Assembly: GCA_000708835.1 (NCBI GenBank)
Contig: DF237469.1
Span: 1 to 64,000 of the forward strand
From: Klebsormidium nitens
Taxonomy: Eukaryota > Streptophyta > Klebsormidiophyceae > Klebsormidiales > Klebsormidiaceae
Reading direction: 5' to 3'
Length of the DNA: 64,000 nt
Each line of letters opens with the position of its first letter. The stretch's first letter is position 1. The notes below the pieces were generated by a model. The model worked only from the letters and a program-made list of their open reading frames with translations. It was not told the origin of the DNA and ran no database searches. The translations under genes were made by a program, and so were the position numbers. This document shows, one piece after another, positions 24,450 through 33,910 of this stretch.

Positions 24450-26257
24450 GCTGGCCAATTTGAGCCCCTCCAAGCAGATACAATCTCTAGTTGGACGGCT
24501 ACTCTGGAAGGTTGCAGTTTATGCAATGCTGTGAGGGCTGTAAAGGTTCATCAGCTGAGCTGCGGCTGAAAGCTGCTTCAGACCCAAGAAATGCTTTGGC
24601 TTGCCCATCGGGATTTCGTGCAGCATGCTTCTGCAATTAGACGCAAGTCCAAAATCCCTTCCCTCCTCCCCCCTTGCCCAGGTGGTGGTGTTTTCTCTCG
24701 TTCTCCAAGTGCCTCCTGTTCTTGCCCGCGTCTGCCGTATTAAAAAGTGAAAGTTGTTCAATATTGATTGCAGAAAAGCGGATGTTTTTTGCAGCTATTA
24801 GTAAGTATAGGCGGGCGTGCCTCCTTCGCAAAACTACGCCAATATGACGTTCCAAGTGACGAGTCACGACCAAGTCGGTCACGAACTAGTCCAGTCAGAC
24901 TGGTTCAGAACTTCTGTGCAGAATTTACCGTGAACATATTGAAAATCAGTTGCGAACGAGGCTCATACGGTCTACGCCAGAGACCATTTCGCTTCCTTTA
25001 GAAAGTCGTATGAAGTTCGTCAAGCTTCTTCAGCTCAGATGGCCTCAGAGTCGGAGAGCAGCTCAATCATGCTTCCAAGTTCCATTGCTTGATGGTTTAT
25101 CGCAAGGTAGACGCAAGCCACAACAGAACCTTCCCTTCTCATCTTTTTTCCAGCTGATCCTCAAAGATCATCATAGAGCCGGTGCCGCTTGAGTATGCGG
25201 ACAGCGGGTCACCATCAAACGGTGATGACGTCCAAGGATTGATGAAGAACGGTGGAAGGCGGTGAGGACAATCGTCTGTTTTTTTTTAGTGATTAATTTG
25301 CAGCTGAAAGCGAGCACGATGCTTTGCAACAGAAGGGCCTCACTTTCAGGAGATTTTGATAGTAGCACGTACTCAAAGCATGGGGCCTTCTGATCCATTC
25401 TGCTGCTAGTAGCGTCCTGCTCCTAAAGACTATTTTTACATGGGAACCCCGATTCTTAGGATATGGCGAAGGTTGGTGGCCCTTGGTCTTGACATCATGG
25501 AACACACATAGTGAAGTGGCAGTCATTCTCAGAGTTTGAAGGTTTGGTGGGAATTCCAAGAAGTCGCATTGATCGATCATCGATCATTGAAGAACTGGAC
25601 CACATCTACATCTTGCCCTGCGCTGATCCAGAGAGTGAAGATACGTGCGAACACCTCAAGTGATCGCATCCCGCATCTGAATTGATGCAAAGTGCAAAAA
25701 GAAGCAACTTTCCTGACGCGATTGCAGACAATGATGCTGCTTCTATATGTCGTTCTTAAAACCCACCAGCTGACTTCGTTTTTACAGGTTCAAGATGCAA
25801 GCAGGTTCAAGATGCAAGCACATGGTTCTTGAAAGGCCACAATCAGTTTTGAGCAATCTTTGAAGAAGTCGTGATCAAAGGAAACCCCACCTGCAACTTG
25901 GGATTCGAAAATCAAGTCTAGAATGTTGATGAAAATTTGATGTTGACACTCGCACATTTGCAGTTAGCAGTTTACACAAAGTGATCTTCACAGCCAGAGC
26001 AATTTGCTGTGACTCTCTCAACTCACAAGTCTCCTCACGATTTCAGACCTCTATTTTTACGTGCCTTTGCTGGTTGTAAGTCCTCTGAAAGGATCATATC
26101 GGCTCACCACTATCCCCTCTCCCCTCAGATTGCTGACGATCGCAAAGAATTAAGCTAAGACAGCGAAAGTCGCTGATGGAGCTTTGACTCCACAGAAGTG
26201 GTCACATAACCCCTCACGTAACCTCACCCGCACCCCCCCTCCATTCCCCAGGCACAG
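24450..26257. promoter_or_regulatory. Divergent intergenic region, methyltransferase / DUF616 gene
   Basis: The two neighbouring genes are transcribed outward from this 1.8 kb. A direct repeat of GGTTCAAGATGCAAGCA occurs at about 25788-25822, and a palindromic GATCGATCATCGATC lies at about 25573. No coding region or RNA gene is visible. Confidence 0.35.
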
Positions 26258-29200
26258 ATGACGTCCCGTTCCAGCCTCTCCCCCCGCAACAACATCTCCG
26301 CCTTCGAGGCCGTCCTCGAGAGCGGGAGCTTCGACACCGGCAGCCCGCGGAGCTCCGGGGGATCCCCCCACCACTCCCCGCGTGCCGGCGCCCTCTCCTC
26401 CCGCGTCGGACGCAGCTCTTTCGGCGGGTACGGCGAAGAATACAGCTCGGATGCTGGAGGGGGGTCCCCCCGAGCTAGCACCGTCTCCCCCCGGGCAGGG
26501 GTCCCGGCTGGCAGCCCCCGGGCGGGGGCAGTGCCGCTGAGGGTGAGCCGGCACCATGTGCGGCAGTCTCCTCTGCGCCGGTCGACGAGCACGCGGCCGG
26601 CGAGCGTGACGATCCGGCTGAGCTGGCGCGTGTGGTTTCTGGTGGTCAGCGTGTTGGGTATGGCGTTGCTGCTTATCGCGATGCTGAGGATCGACCCGAA
26701 GGCGTACGACGCGGAGCGGGGGAGGGGGTTCGGGTGGGGCGCGGAGAGCCGCGCGATGCTCGAGCAGGTCTGGGAGGGGCGCAAGGTGAACCTCGGGAGG
26801 ATGGGGGGGGAGGGGTTTCAGAAGCTGGAAGATACCGGGGAAGTGTGGGAGGAGGACTTTGTCGACGACTTCGTGCATTCTGTCGGGAATGGAAGCGGGG
26901 CGGCGAGCGCACTGAATCGGATGGACATGCCGATGCGGCACATTCACGGGAAGACTGAGCCGTGCCTTCTGCTCTCCCCCCCTGAAAGAATCGAGAAGCT
27001 GCGGCTACCCCCCCCGACCCCGGGGCCTGTAAAGAAGCTGCTCTACTACTCCCTTCCCCCCGAAAAGAAGATTGTGGCGGAGCCAGGGACTGCAGAAGGG
27101 GAGGACTCTGGTCCGGGGGGTTTGGCCTGGATGTTTACAGGAAACCAATCGTTGGAAGAGCGGCGGAGGAGCTTTGAGGTACGGGAACAGATGGAGGTGT
27201 ACTGCGGGTTTGCGGATTCCGTGCCTGAGGAGTGGCGGCCGAGCGATGCGGAAGCTGAGGGGGTGGGGAGGGGAGATCGTGTGGCAGGCAGACGGCTTCT
27301 TGCATTGTCGGAGGAGGGAGAAGTCGATTCCGAACAGGCAACGTCTGACTTCGAAGGGTTGCCGTTAGAGAGAGGGGTTGCTGATCTGGGGGTTTTTGAA
27401 AGCCCTCACCAGGAGAGACGGCCCGTGAGAGGGCTCCTCGAGTTTGATATGGGGGCTGGTGCCATAGGCGAGAGCAACTTAATGGGGGCAGAGGAAGGGA
27501 AAGACGCGAGTAAGGAGGCTGGGGGAGAGGGCGAGAGCGCTGTAAGCGAAAGATTGGCGGGCAGTGGGCCATTCTTTCAAATGGACGAGAGGGATATGAT
27601 CGACATTCGGCGGTGCAAGGTAGCCGTGATTACGGCGGCGTTTGGGGGCGGGGACGAGCTGTACCAGCCGATAGGCGCAACAAAAGTTGCGCTGAAGAAG
27701 GTGTGTTGCTCTGTTTTCCTCATTTTGTGCACAGTTTCGTGCAATTAAGACTGAACTCTGACTGCAACTCTTCAATTGAAGAATTGCTGCAAGGTCGAGT
27801 TTGGTTTTTCTCGTGGTCTCTAATCACCAATCAGTCAGTGACTCACCTTTTGGAGGAGTCTGCTGTTACTCAGGTCATACAATTCGGATACCATGCGGGT
27901 TTCAGAGGTCCCTTCTGCCTCGAGAAGCAAACAGCCAGAGAATCTATGTAGTTTTTGGAGCGTCCGGACTAGCCTGTCTCTACAGAGTTCCAAAATACAC
28001 ACTCGAAATCAGACTGCCTGGCGGGTGGGCACTCGACTCTCTCGCTTTCCTTGGCCCACCTTCTTTGTATGCGGTGACGTTCGAATTCAGTGCTCTTTCG
28101 GAGTCCCTTTCACGCTGCACGCGTAACAGATCAAGGGTCTGGCTTGAGGGCAGTTTAACCCAGTACCTCACTCTTCCCCAGGTTTGCTACATCGCCTTTT
28201 GGGACGAGGTGACGTTGGAGGTCCAAGGCGCTGCGGGGTTCGTTCGCGATAGGGACACGCGGAAGATCGGGCGGTGGCGCGTTGTCGTGGTCTCCAACCT
28301 GCCGTTCTCGGACCAGCGGCGCAACGGCAAGATCCCCAAGATGCTCGCGCACCGGGTTATGCCAAACCTTCGGTACTCCATTTGGGTGGACAGGTCAGTA
28401 AACTTGTTTCCCTTCTGCCTGAGGTGATTTGGGCGTCGGATTGCAAGGGTTTCGAAAAAGAGCCCACAGACAGGGTGAAGGCGAAGATTGGGGTAGGGAG
28501 TGCAATTTATTGAAAAGCGAAACTCTTCTGCCCCTTGCACTTCGGCGACCTGTTGGGCGTGCTTTTCCCCTGACCTGACAGGAGTCTCCACACATCTTCA
28601 CTTCCAAGACATCGCAATATGTTTAAATACTTGTTACTTCTGTCCCCGCAGTAAAGTCGCAGATTCATTGGGACCCCTGCAATCGTGGTACAGTGCAAAT
28701 CAGACATAGCGAATTGTGTCCCGACTGACCAGACAGAAGATTTTCAGTGCAATTGAATCTCCAGGTTATCAACAGTTTGTTGAAGCACTTTGCAGATGGC
28801 AGCGAGCCGCAGTTTCAGCACCTGTTGGGCGTGGCAACATAGACAAAGCCGAAGGTCCATGGGTAAACCTAATAGTATCTTAGTCAGTCATCTTTGCATG
28901 TCAGTGAACCTTTAACCCTTCAGATCGTCAACAGCTTCTTGAAATTAGGAACGTTTCTGCTCCGGAGCAGCCAGTCCTACTTCCGGCGCGGCTCGCTGGG
29001 GGTGCTGGAAGCGCTACTGTGGATGATCAGACATTGTCCAGAATGATCTACTTTGTTGGATCACAAACCCCTTTCGCTCCCTGCAGCAAGTCGCAATTCG
29101 GCAGAATCCTTCGGGCGTGCTTATTTGCCACCCTGACATGCTGAAAGCAACTTGACAGACACATGCCAACCTACAGATCATGCTTTTATCAAAAACTGAA

Positions 29201-31505
29201 TCTTCTGCTCCGTGCAGCAAGTCTCAGTTTCGGCGCGACCCGCTGGGCGAGCTGGAGGCGCTACTGTGGATTCTAAGTAAAATCTTTAGAATTGTTATAC
29301 TAGTTTCGTTGGTACTATTACTCAGGTCTTTTGGTCCCTTGGCCAGACAAGTCTACGAGGTTTCGGCGCGACCCGCGTGGGCCNNNNNNNNNNNNNNNNN
29401 NNNNNNNNNNNNNNNNNNNNNNNNNNNNNNNNNNNNNNNNNNNNNNNNNNNNNNNNNNNNNNNNNNNNNNNNNNNNNNNNNNNNNNNNNNNNNNNNNNNN
29501 NNNNCGTCCACGTTTTACCGGTTCCGTCGGTACCCGACCTAGGGTCGGTAGTACGTCGGTAGGGACGGTCTACTAGTTCGGTAAAGTATACGTAAACTAC
29601 TTACGAATGTTATCAGTTCGTGGACATTCTCAGGCTTTTGTCCCTGCAGCAAGTCTCAGTTTCGGCGCGACCCGCTGGGCGTGCTGGAAGGCTGCGCTGA
29701 AAGGAAAGATGACATCTCAGGCTGTTGTTAGTTTGTTGAAATCCTCATTCTTCTGTCCGCGCAGCAAGTCTCAGTTTCGGCGCGACCCGCTGGGCGTGCT
29801 GGAGGCGCTGCTGTGGAATACTATGAACAACTCTCAAAATGTTATTAGTTCGTCAAATTCTCAGGCTTCTGTCCCTGCAGCAAGTCTCGGTTTCGGCGCG
29901 ACCCGCTGGGCGTGCTGCAAGGCTGCGCTGAAAGGAAAGATGCAATCTTCATATTGTTATCAGTTTGTTGAAATACTCATTCTTCTGTTCCCGCAGCAAG
30001 TCGCAGTTCCGGCGGGACCCGCTGGGCGTGCTGGAGGCGCTGCTGTGGAAGACCGGCAAGCAGCTGGCTATCAGCGAGCACGGCGCGCGCAGCTGCGTGT
30101 ACGCCGAGGGGGAGGCCGTCGTGCACAAGCACAAGGCGGGGCCAGAGGAGGTCAAGCGCCAGCTCGATTTTTACCGTGCAGGTGGGCAGGGGTTTTGTGT
30201 GGTTTGCATTTTTTGAGTTCCGCTTTGTCTCCTTTGCAACAAGGGTTTTGAGGTGGGTAGCCTACGGCACATCTTCCGCTACGCGCCGAGCAATCGTAGG
30301 GCCGGAGGAGATCAAGTGCCTGCTCGACTTCTACCGCGCTGGTGGGCAGGGGCTTTGATCTTTCCACTTCCAACTGGAAAGTTTGTCGTTCCATGATCTT
30401 CGTTTCGTCGCTTCGAGGCTAAAAAGATGGACTCCTCTGCCAAGATGAGGGGCTGTTAGGGTCACGTTTGCCTGGATCTTTGCAGAACGGCAGGTTATCT
30501 CGGCTTTTCGTTGTTGTGTTGTTTGGTTGCGGCAAAAAGAATTCGGAGGGGAGGATCCACAGGGCGTCTCCGGGTGATCGTACGAAGTCTCAGTATGGAA
30601 TTGCATTATCCAACAAGAAGCTGAGGTTTGACCTCAGCTCGCTTCCTACGGCGCAGGAGCAGGGTTCGTTCTGTTCGCGCTTCTTTCCTCTGTTTTCGTC
30701 CTCTTCTTCTGTTTTTGTGTTGCTTGCGATCGCATCTAGTGTTCAAGGTGGTTGATGCTGGGCATCTCCTGACAAGAAGTGTTTGTTCTGAGGCTATCAT
30801 CCGGCGAGCTTGTCACGTGCCCCAGCGGAAGCTCGATTCGAGTAGACACGTTGCGGGACCATTTGACGGTGTAGTAGTGGGTTTGGTTCAATGATGGTGC
30901 ATTCTGTGCCCACTGGACCAAAGTGTTGGCAGCATATACCCTCGTCTGCCGGGCATGCCCGTCCGTGCTTTGTGCGAACATTGGTTGACGTCTTAACTGA
31001 TCTCCCGCGTTTCTGCAAATGTCTTTCTCGGAATTTAGCGTGTCGAATCTGTCAGTCGGGCTGCGAAGGTCAAGTCTGGGCTCGGGTTTGGATCATCTCA
31101 GCAGGGTTCTTTTAAAAAAGAACGAGGTTTTTCGAGCTTTCAATTTCGCAGCCTTCCTTCCCATATCTGGGGATGACGTTGGTGCACGAGTGGTCTCAAC
31201 AAGTCTCTTGTTTTGATGACGCAGAGGGCTTGCCTGAAAATGCCACATTTGACGGGAAGAAGGCCCTGGCAGAGGCGTCAGTGATCGTGCGGGAGCACTC
31301 TCCACTGGCCAATCTCTTCATGTGCAATTGGTTCAATGAGGGGGTCCGCTTCACACCTAGAGATCAGTTGAGTTTCGGTCATGTCCTCAGGAGATTAGAC
31401 TCGCTTCACATCAAAATGTTCCCTGTGTGCACAAGAAAAGCTCTCGTCAACTCGATAGGGCACACTCGGAAGGCGAAGCCACTATCAAAAGTAGAGGATA
31501 CATAA
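26258..31505 (+). CDS. DUF616 protein (TOD1/MUCI70-like), type II Golgi membrane protein
   Basis: A predicted glycosyltransferase-like protein of the plant DUF616 family, whose member MUCI70 acts in pectin synthesis in the Golgi. Four exons: 26258-27700, 28182-28393, 29997-30181, 31225-31505, giving 706 residues with all phases in agreement. Residues 1-120 are low-complexity, with repeated SPRAG-like words. A transmembrane helix (WFLVVSVLGMALLLIAML) spans about 126-144. The conserved domain follows: VYCGFA, then MIDIRRCKVAVITAAFGGGD, VCYIAFWDE, RRNGKIPKMLAHRVMPN, LRYSIWVDSKSQFRRDP, LDFYRAEGLPEN, VIVREHSPLANLFMCNWFNE, and FTPRDQLSFG. The start is the first methionine of the frame. Intron 2 is occupied by about ten decayed copies of the start of exon 3, and intron 3 by one copy of the end of exon 3. 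The exact enzymatic reaction is not shown by the sequence. Confidence 0.91.
28530..29996 (+). repeat. Tandem array of decayed exon-3 acceptor modules in the DUF616 gene
   Basis: Each unit has a pyrimidine tract, a 3' splice site (typically TGCAG or CGCAG) and the opening of exon 3, encoding KSQFRRDPLGVLEALLW in good copies. Exon-like starts lie at about 28536, 28662, 28803, 28971, 29087, 29218, 29347, 29650, 29765 and 29881, before the functional one at 29997. The last units are 115-116 bases apart; older ones vary from 116 to 168. Copies at 29650 and 29881 share a CTGAAAGGAAAGATG tail, while 29765 and 29997 share GAGGCGCTGCTGTGGAA, so the unit appears to have doubled to a 231-base dimer. Copies become more degenerate away from the working exon. 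No copy but the last has the rest of the exon. Confidence 0.88.
29384..29504. other. Assembly gap (121 N)
   Basis: A run of N inside the exon-module array. The array spacing predicts about one further copy hidden here. The gap was probably caused by the repeats. Confidence 0.98.
30285..30356 (+). pseudogene. Copy of the 3' edge of DUF616 exon 3
   Basis: The sequence GGGCCGGAGGAGATCAAGTG through GCTGGTGGGCAGG repeats the end of exon 3 and its donor (GGGCCAGAGGAGGTCAAGCG through GCAGGTGGGCAGG at about 30139-30188). It would encode GPEEIKCLLDFYRA. It lies about 175 bases downstream of the working donor, within intron 3, and keeps a usable GTGGGC donor. Confidence 0.85.
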
Positions 31506-32400
31506 TGGGGGAAAACCAGTAACGAGGAGTGTAAGATTTATTCGTACAAAAGAAATGAGGTCTTCTTATAGACACAAGTGCGCGCGCTATTACTTCGTGT
31601 TCATCACAAGTACTTGCAACACCTCAAGTTCGGTAGCCACAGCGCTCGAACATACATCCTGATCTAAGCTTTGGCAATCGTGCTCTACTATTGTCACAAC
31701 CAGCCACTTATCAAGCAATGGCTCCAGCTGAGTGGCTCACGTTGCATGCGTCAAAAGTCAAGCGTCAACGATCGTATGTATGCCATGAGAAGCCTACGGC
31801 CGAACTGGCTGGCGTACTTGAAAAGAGACCATCGTCCTACACATGGGATTCGTCCACTTGGCCGGACTTGGCCTAGCTCGATCATTTATGCACGGCGGGC
31901 CCGCGCCCGGCCGCCGCTAGTTTGCATGAGATGCCGCGAAGCTCTTTGGAAGCTAGGTGTGCACATGGATCTTGCAACATGAGCCATGCCTCAATCAAGT
32001 GGGCGGCCGCATGCTGCGAATGATCTCTATCTTGTATAAACTAGAATTGAACCGTGCAATTAAAGCCTTGACTAGGCAACCTGGCATGCCAACTGTGGGC
32101 TCCGGGCATGGCGGCCCTCTTCAATCACGTGGAAACCACTTAGTAGAGCTCGGCGTCCACAATTTTGGCTCACCAAGAGCAGAATCAAGGTTTACTTGAT
32201 TGATTGCATCAACTACCACTGCCAAGAGAAGGAATGGTCTTATGAGGTGTAAGAAACCAGACCTTCGGTTGGCATCCTTATATCAAGGCCTGTTGTTCCA
32301 CTTTTTGAGAAAGATCCGGAATCTTATTCATCTGCACGCCCATGAAACATGGATAAAGAACAAAGCCTGTACATATACAGCGACGGTTGCAGCTACACAT
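31506..32400. other. Gene-free stretch between two convergent genes
   Basis: The DUF616 gene ends to the left and the DUF488 gene ends to the right. I see no gene or RNA here. The region should contain the 3' untranslated parts of both genes. Confidence 0.4.
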
Positions 32401-32480
32401 CCTTTGAAGTACTCTAGTAGGACCTGGATATGACAAGTGAGTCATGATAGCCGCTTGCTCCTCACGACTGGTTTGTAACG
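32401..32480 (-). pseudogene. Degenerate copy of the 3' end of the DUF488 gene
   Basis: On the minus strand this reads REEQAAIMTHLSYPGPT, matching REKQAAITEYFKSFPGPT at the end of the DUF488 protein. DNA words such as GATAGCCGCTTGCT and GTAGGACCTGGA are shared. It lies about 130 bases beyond the true stop codon. The aromatic pair of the PCNA-binding motif is lost in the copy, and the stop codon is replaced. Confidence 0.8.
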
Positions 32481-32544
32481 ACCAAAGTTCGTAAATCTAC
32501 ATGATGGTTAGGGATGGTTGCTCACGGACAGATTTTCATAGGAC

Positions 32545-33237
32545 TCAAGTAGGACCTGGAAAAGATTTGAAGTACTCCGTGATAGCCGCTTGCTTCTCAC
32601 GACTTGTTCCTTGTGATGATGCATCTTTTGTAGCTTGCTTGTCTCGATCTTTATCCTCCGCTTCCTCCGCTTCCCCTTTCCCATCATACACAACTTTGTT
32701 GTCTGAAACCCTTCCCCAGGCGGTAAAGTTGTGGTCTTCCTTTCCCCCTGGCCTCAACAAATGTTGTACTCGGACTGGCTTGGTGGCAAGAAGGGCATCA
32801 GAGATGAGAGATCTATGACACATTCTCGGATTCAACTCCGCACACATGACTGCCACCGTTTTCTCTTGTCCAAGATCGACGAGCATGTCAAGTGCTTTTT
32901 GGAAATCTTCTGTTTGCATGTAATCTGCAAAGCCTCTGAATGACGAACTCCGCCAAGCCGTGTTGAAAGAGTGTTCAATGGGTTTTCGAAAACCTCCTAA
33001 TTTCTTTATGTGCTGGTAGGTGATACCTGCTTGTGCCAACAAAGCTGGCATGGTCCCATCTTTGTTGAATTGGGGATTTGTGCGGGACTTCGGGACAGTC
33101 CTCACGTCAAGGAGGACATTTACCCTCACCTCAGACAGCATTTCAATCAGTTCCTCAAGGGACCTCGTTCCATGCCCCACTGTGAAGACCGTCACCGAGG
33201 CCATGCTTCTGGATACCACGGTGCCGCATGCGTGCAT
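32545..33237 (-). CDS. DUF488 family protein with C-terminal PCNA-binding motif
   Basis: An intronless gene of 230 residues. The DUF488 domain begins at about residue 14: VFTVGHGTRSLEELIEML, DVRTVPKSRTNPQF, GITYQHIKKLGG, FADYMQTEDFQKAL, and the cysteine motif VMCAELNPRMCHR near residue 136. DUF488 proteins are common in bacteria; their biochemical role is not settled. After about residue 185 the tail becomes acidic and basic, then ends with KQAAITEYF (Q-x-x-I-x-x-Y-F), a textbook PIP-box that in other proteins docks to the sliding clamp PCNA. This suggests a nuclear role at replication or repair sites, an inference from the motif only. A second methionine at residue 12 (MASVTVFTVGHG) could be the real start. 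The lack of introns among intron-rich neighbours fits retrocopying or bacterial origin. Confidence 0.9.
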   Translation of the reverse strand: MHACGTVVSRSMASVTVFTVGHGTRSLEELIEMLSEVRVNVLLDVRTVPKSRTNPQFNKDGTMPALLAQAGITYQHIKKLGGFRKPIEHSFNTAWRSSSFRGFADYMQTEDFQKALDMLVDLGQEKTVAVMCAELNPRMCHRSLISDALLATKPVRVQHLLRPGGKEDHNFTAWGRVSDNKVVYDGKGEAEEAEDKDRDKQATKDASSQGTSREKQAAITEYFKSFPGPT

Positions 33238-33910
33238 TAAACCTGCGCCTTAGATGGTGCTGAACATGCTCAGGAACACTGCGCCTCCTTTCACCCTACA
33301 CAGACGATGGTGCACGTCACCCTGCAGTGCAGCATATTTTCCAGGAGATTGAGCTCCACTCAAATCCAGGAAGGCAGCTGACATAGAGCAGCTAGTACCA
33401 GCTCACGACGACGGCCATGTGACCTGTCGAATGCTGTTCAGCAAGGCATGACGCAAATTGCAGTGGCAAAGTCGAAGCCTGATCAACGAAGGTGGCAAGA
33501 AAGCCTCTGCAGAGAATGCTGCGCTGTCGTCCTCTCGAATCCGTATTTAGACGCCGAAACTAACGAAGTAGAGTTTCAAGATGAGGTATCGATCGTCATC
33601 GAAAGAGGTGCGTCACCTCCACAAAGCTTGATGGCCATGGGCCTGACATTTAACGAGGGAGTTCCTCGTGACTTGAGCAGATCAGTGCCGAAGGCGCAGA
33701 AAGGCGCGCAGCTCCTGGTTGGCATCTGGCAGAGGGTTGGCAGAGCCGCACAGCAAGGCAACTCCGCTTGGACGTGCAGCTTGTGAAGGTAGATTGTTGC
33801 AGACCAGGAGGTCACGCCCCTGCACGCCTGGTCGGGCTGTGTTGCTGAAGTGGCCATCCGGTTCCGAGTCATATCAATCTTGTTTTGCGGTCCGTTCCGA
33901 AATTTGCAAG
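33238..33910. promoter_or_regulatory. Divergent intergenic region, DUF488 / XBAT35-like gene
   Basis: This stretch of 673 bases separates two genes transcribed outward, so it should hold both promoters and 5' untranslated regions. No coding feature is visible and no core promoter motif stands out. Confidence 0.4.

Noticed and set aside
29180-29576. Open frames across 29384-29504
   Set aside because: They run through the N gap; only the exon-3-like opening of the copy at 29218 is real similarity.
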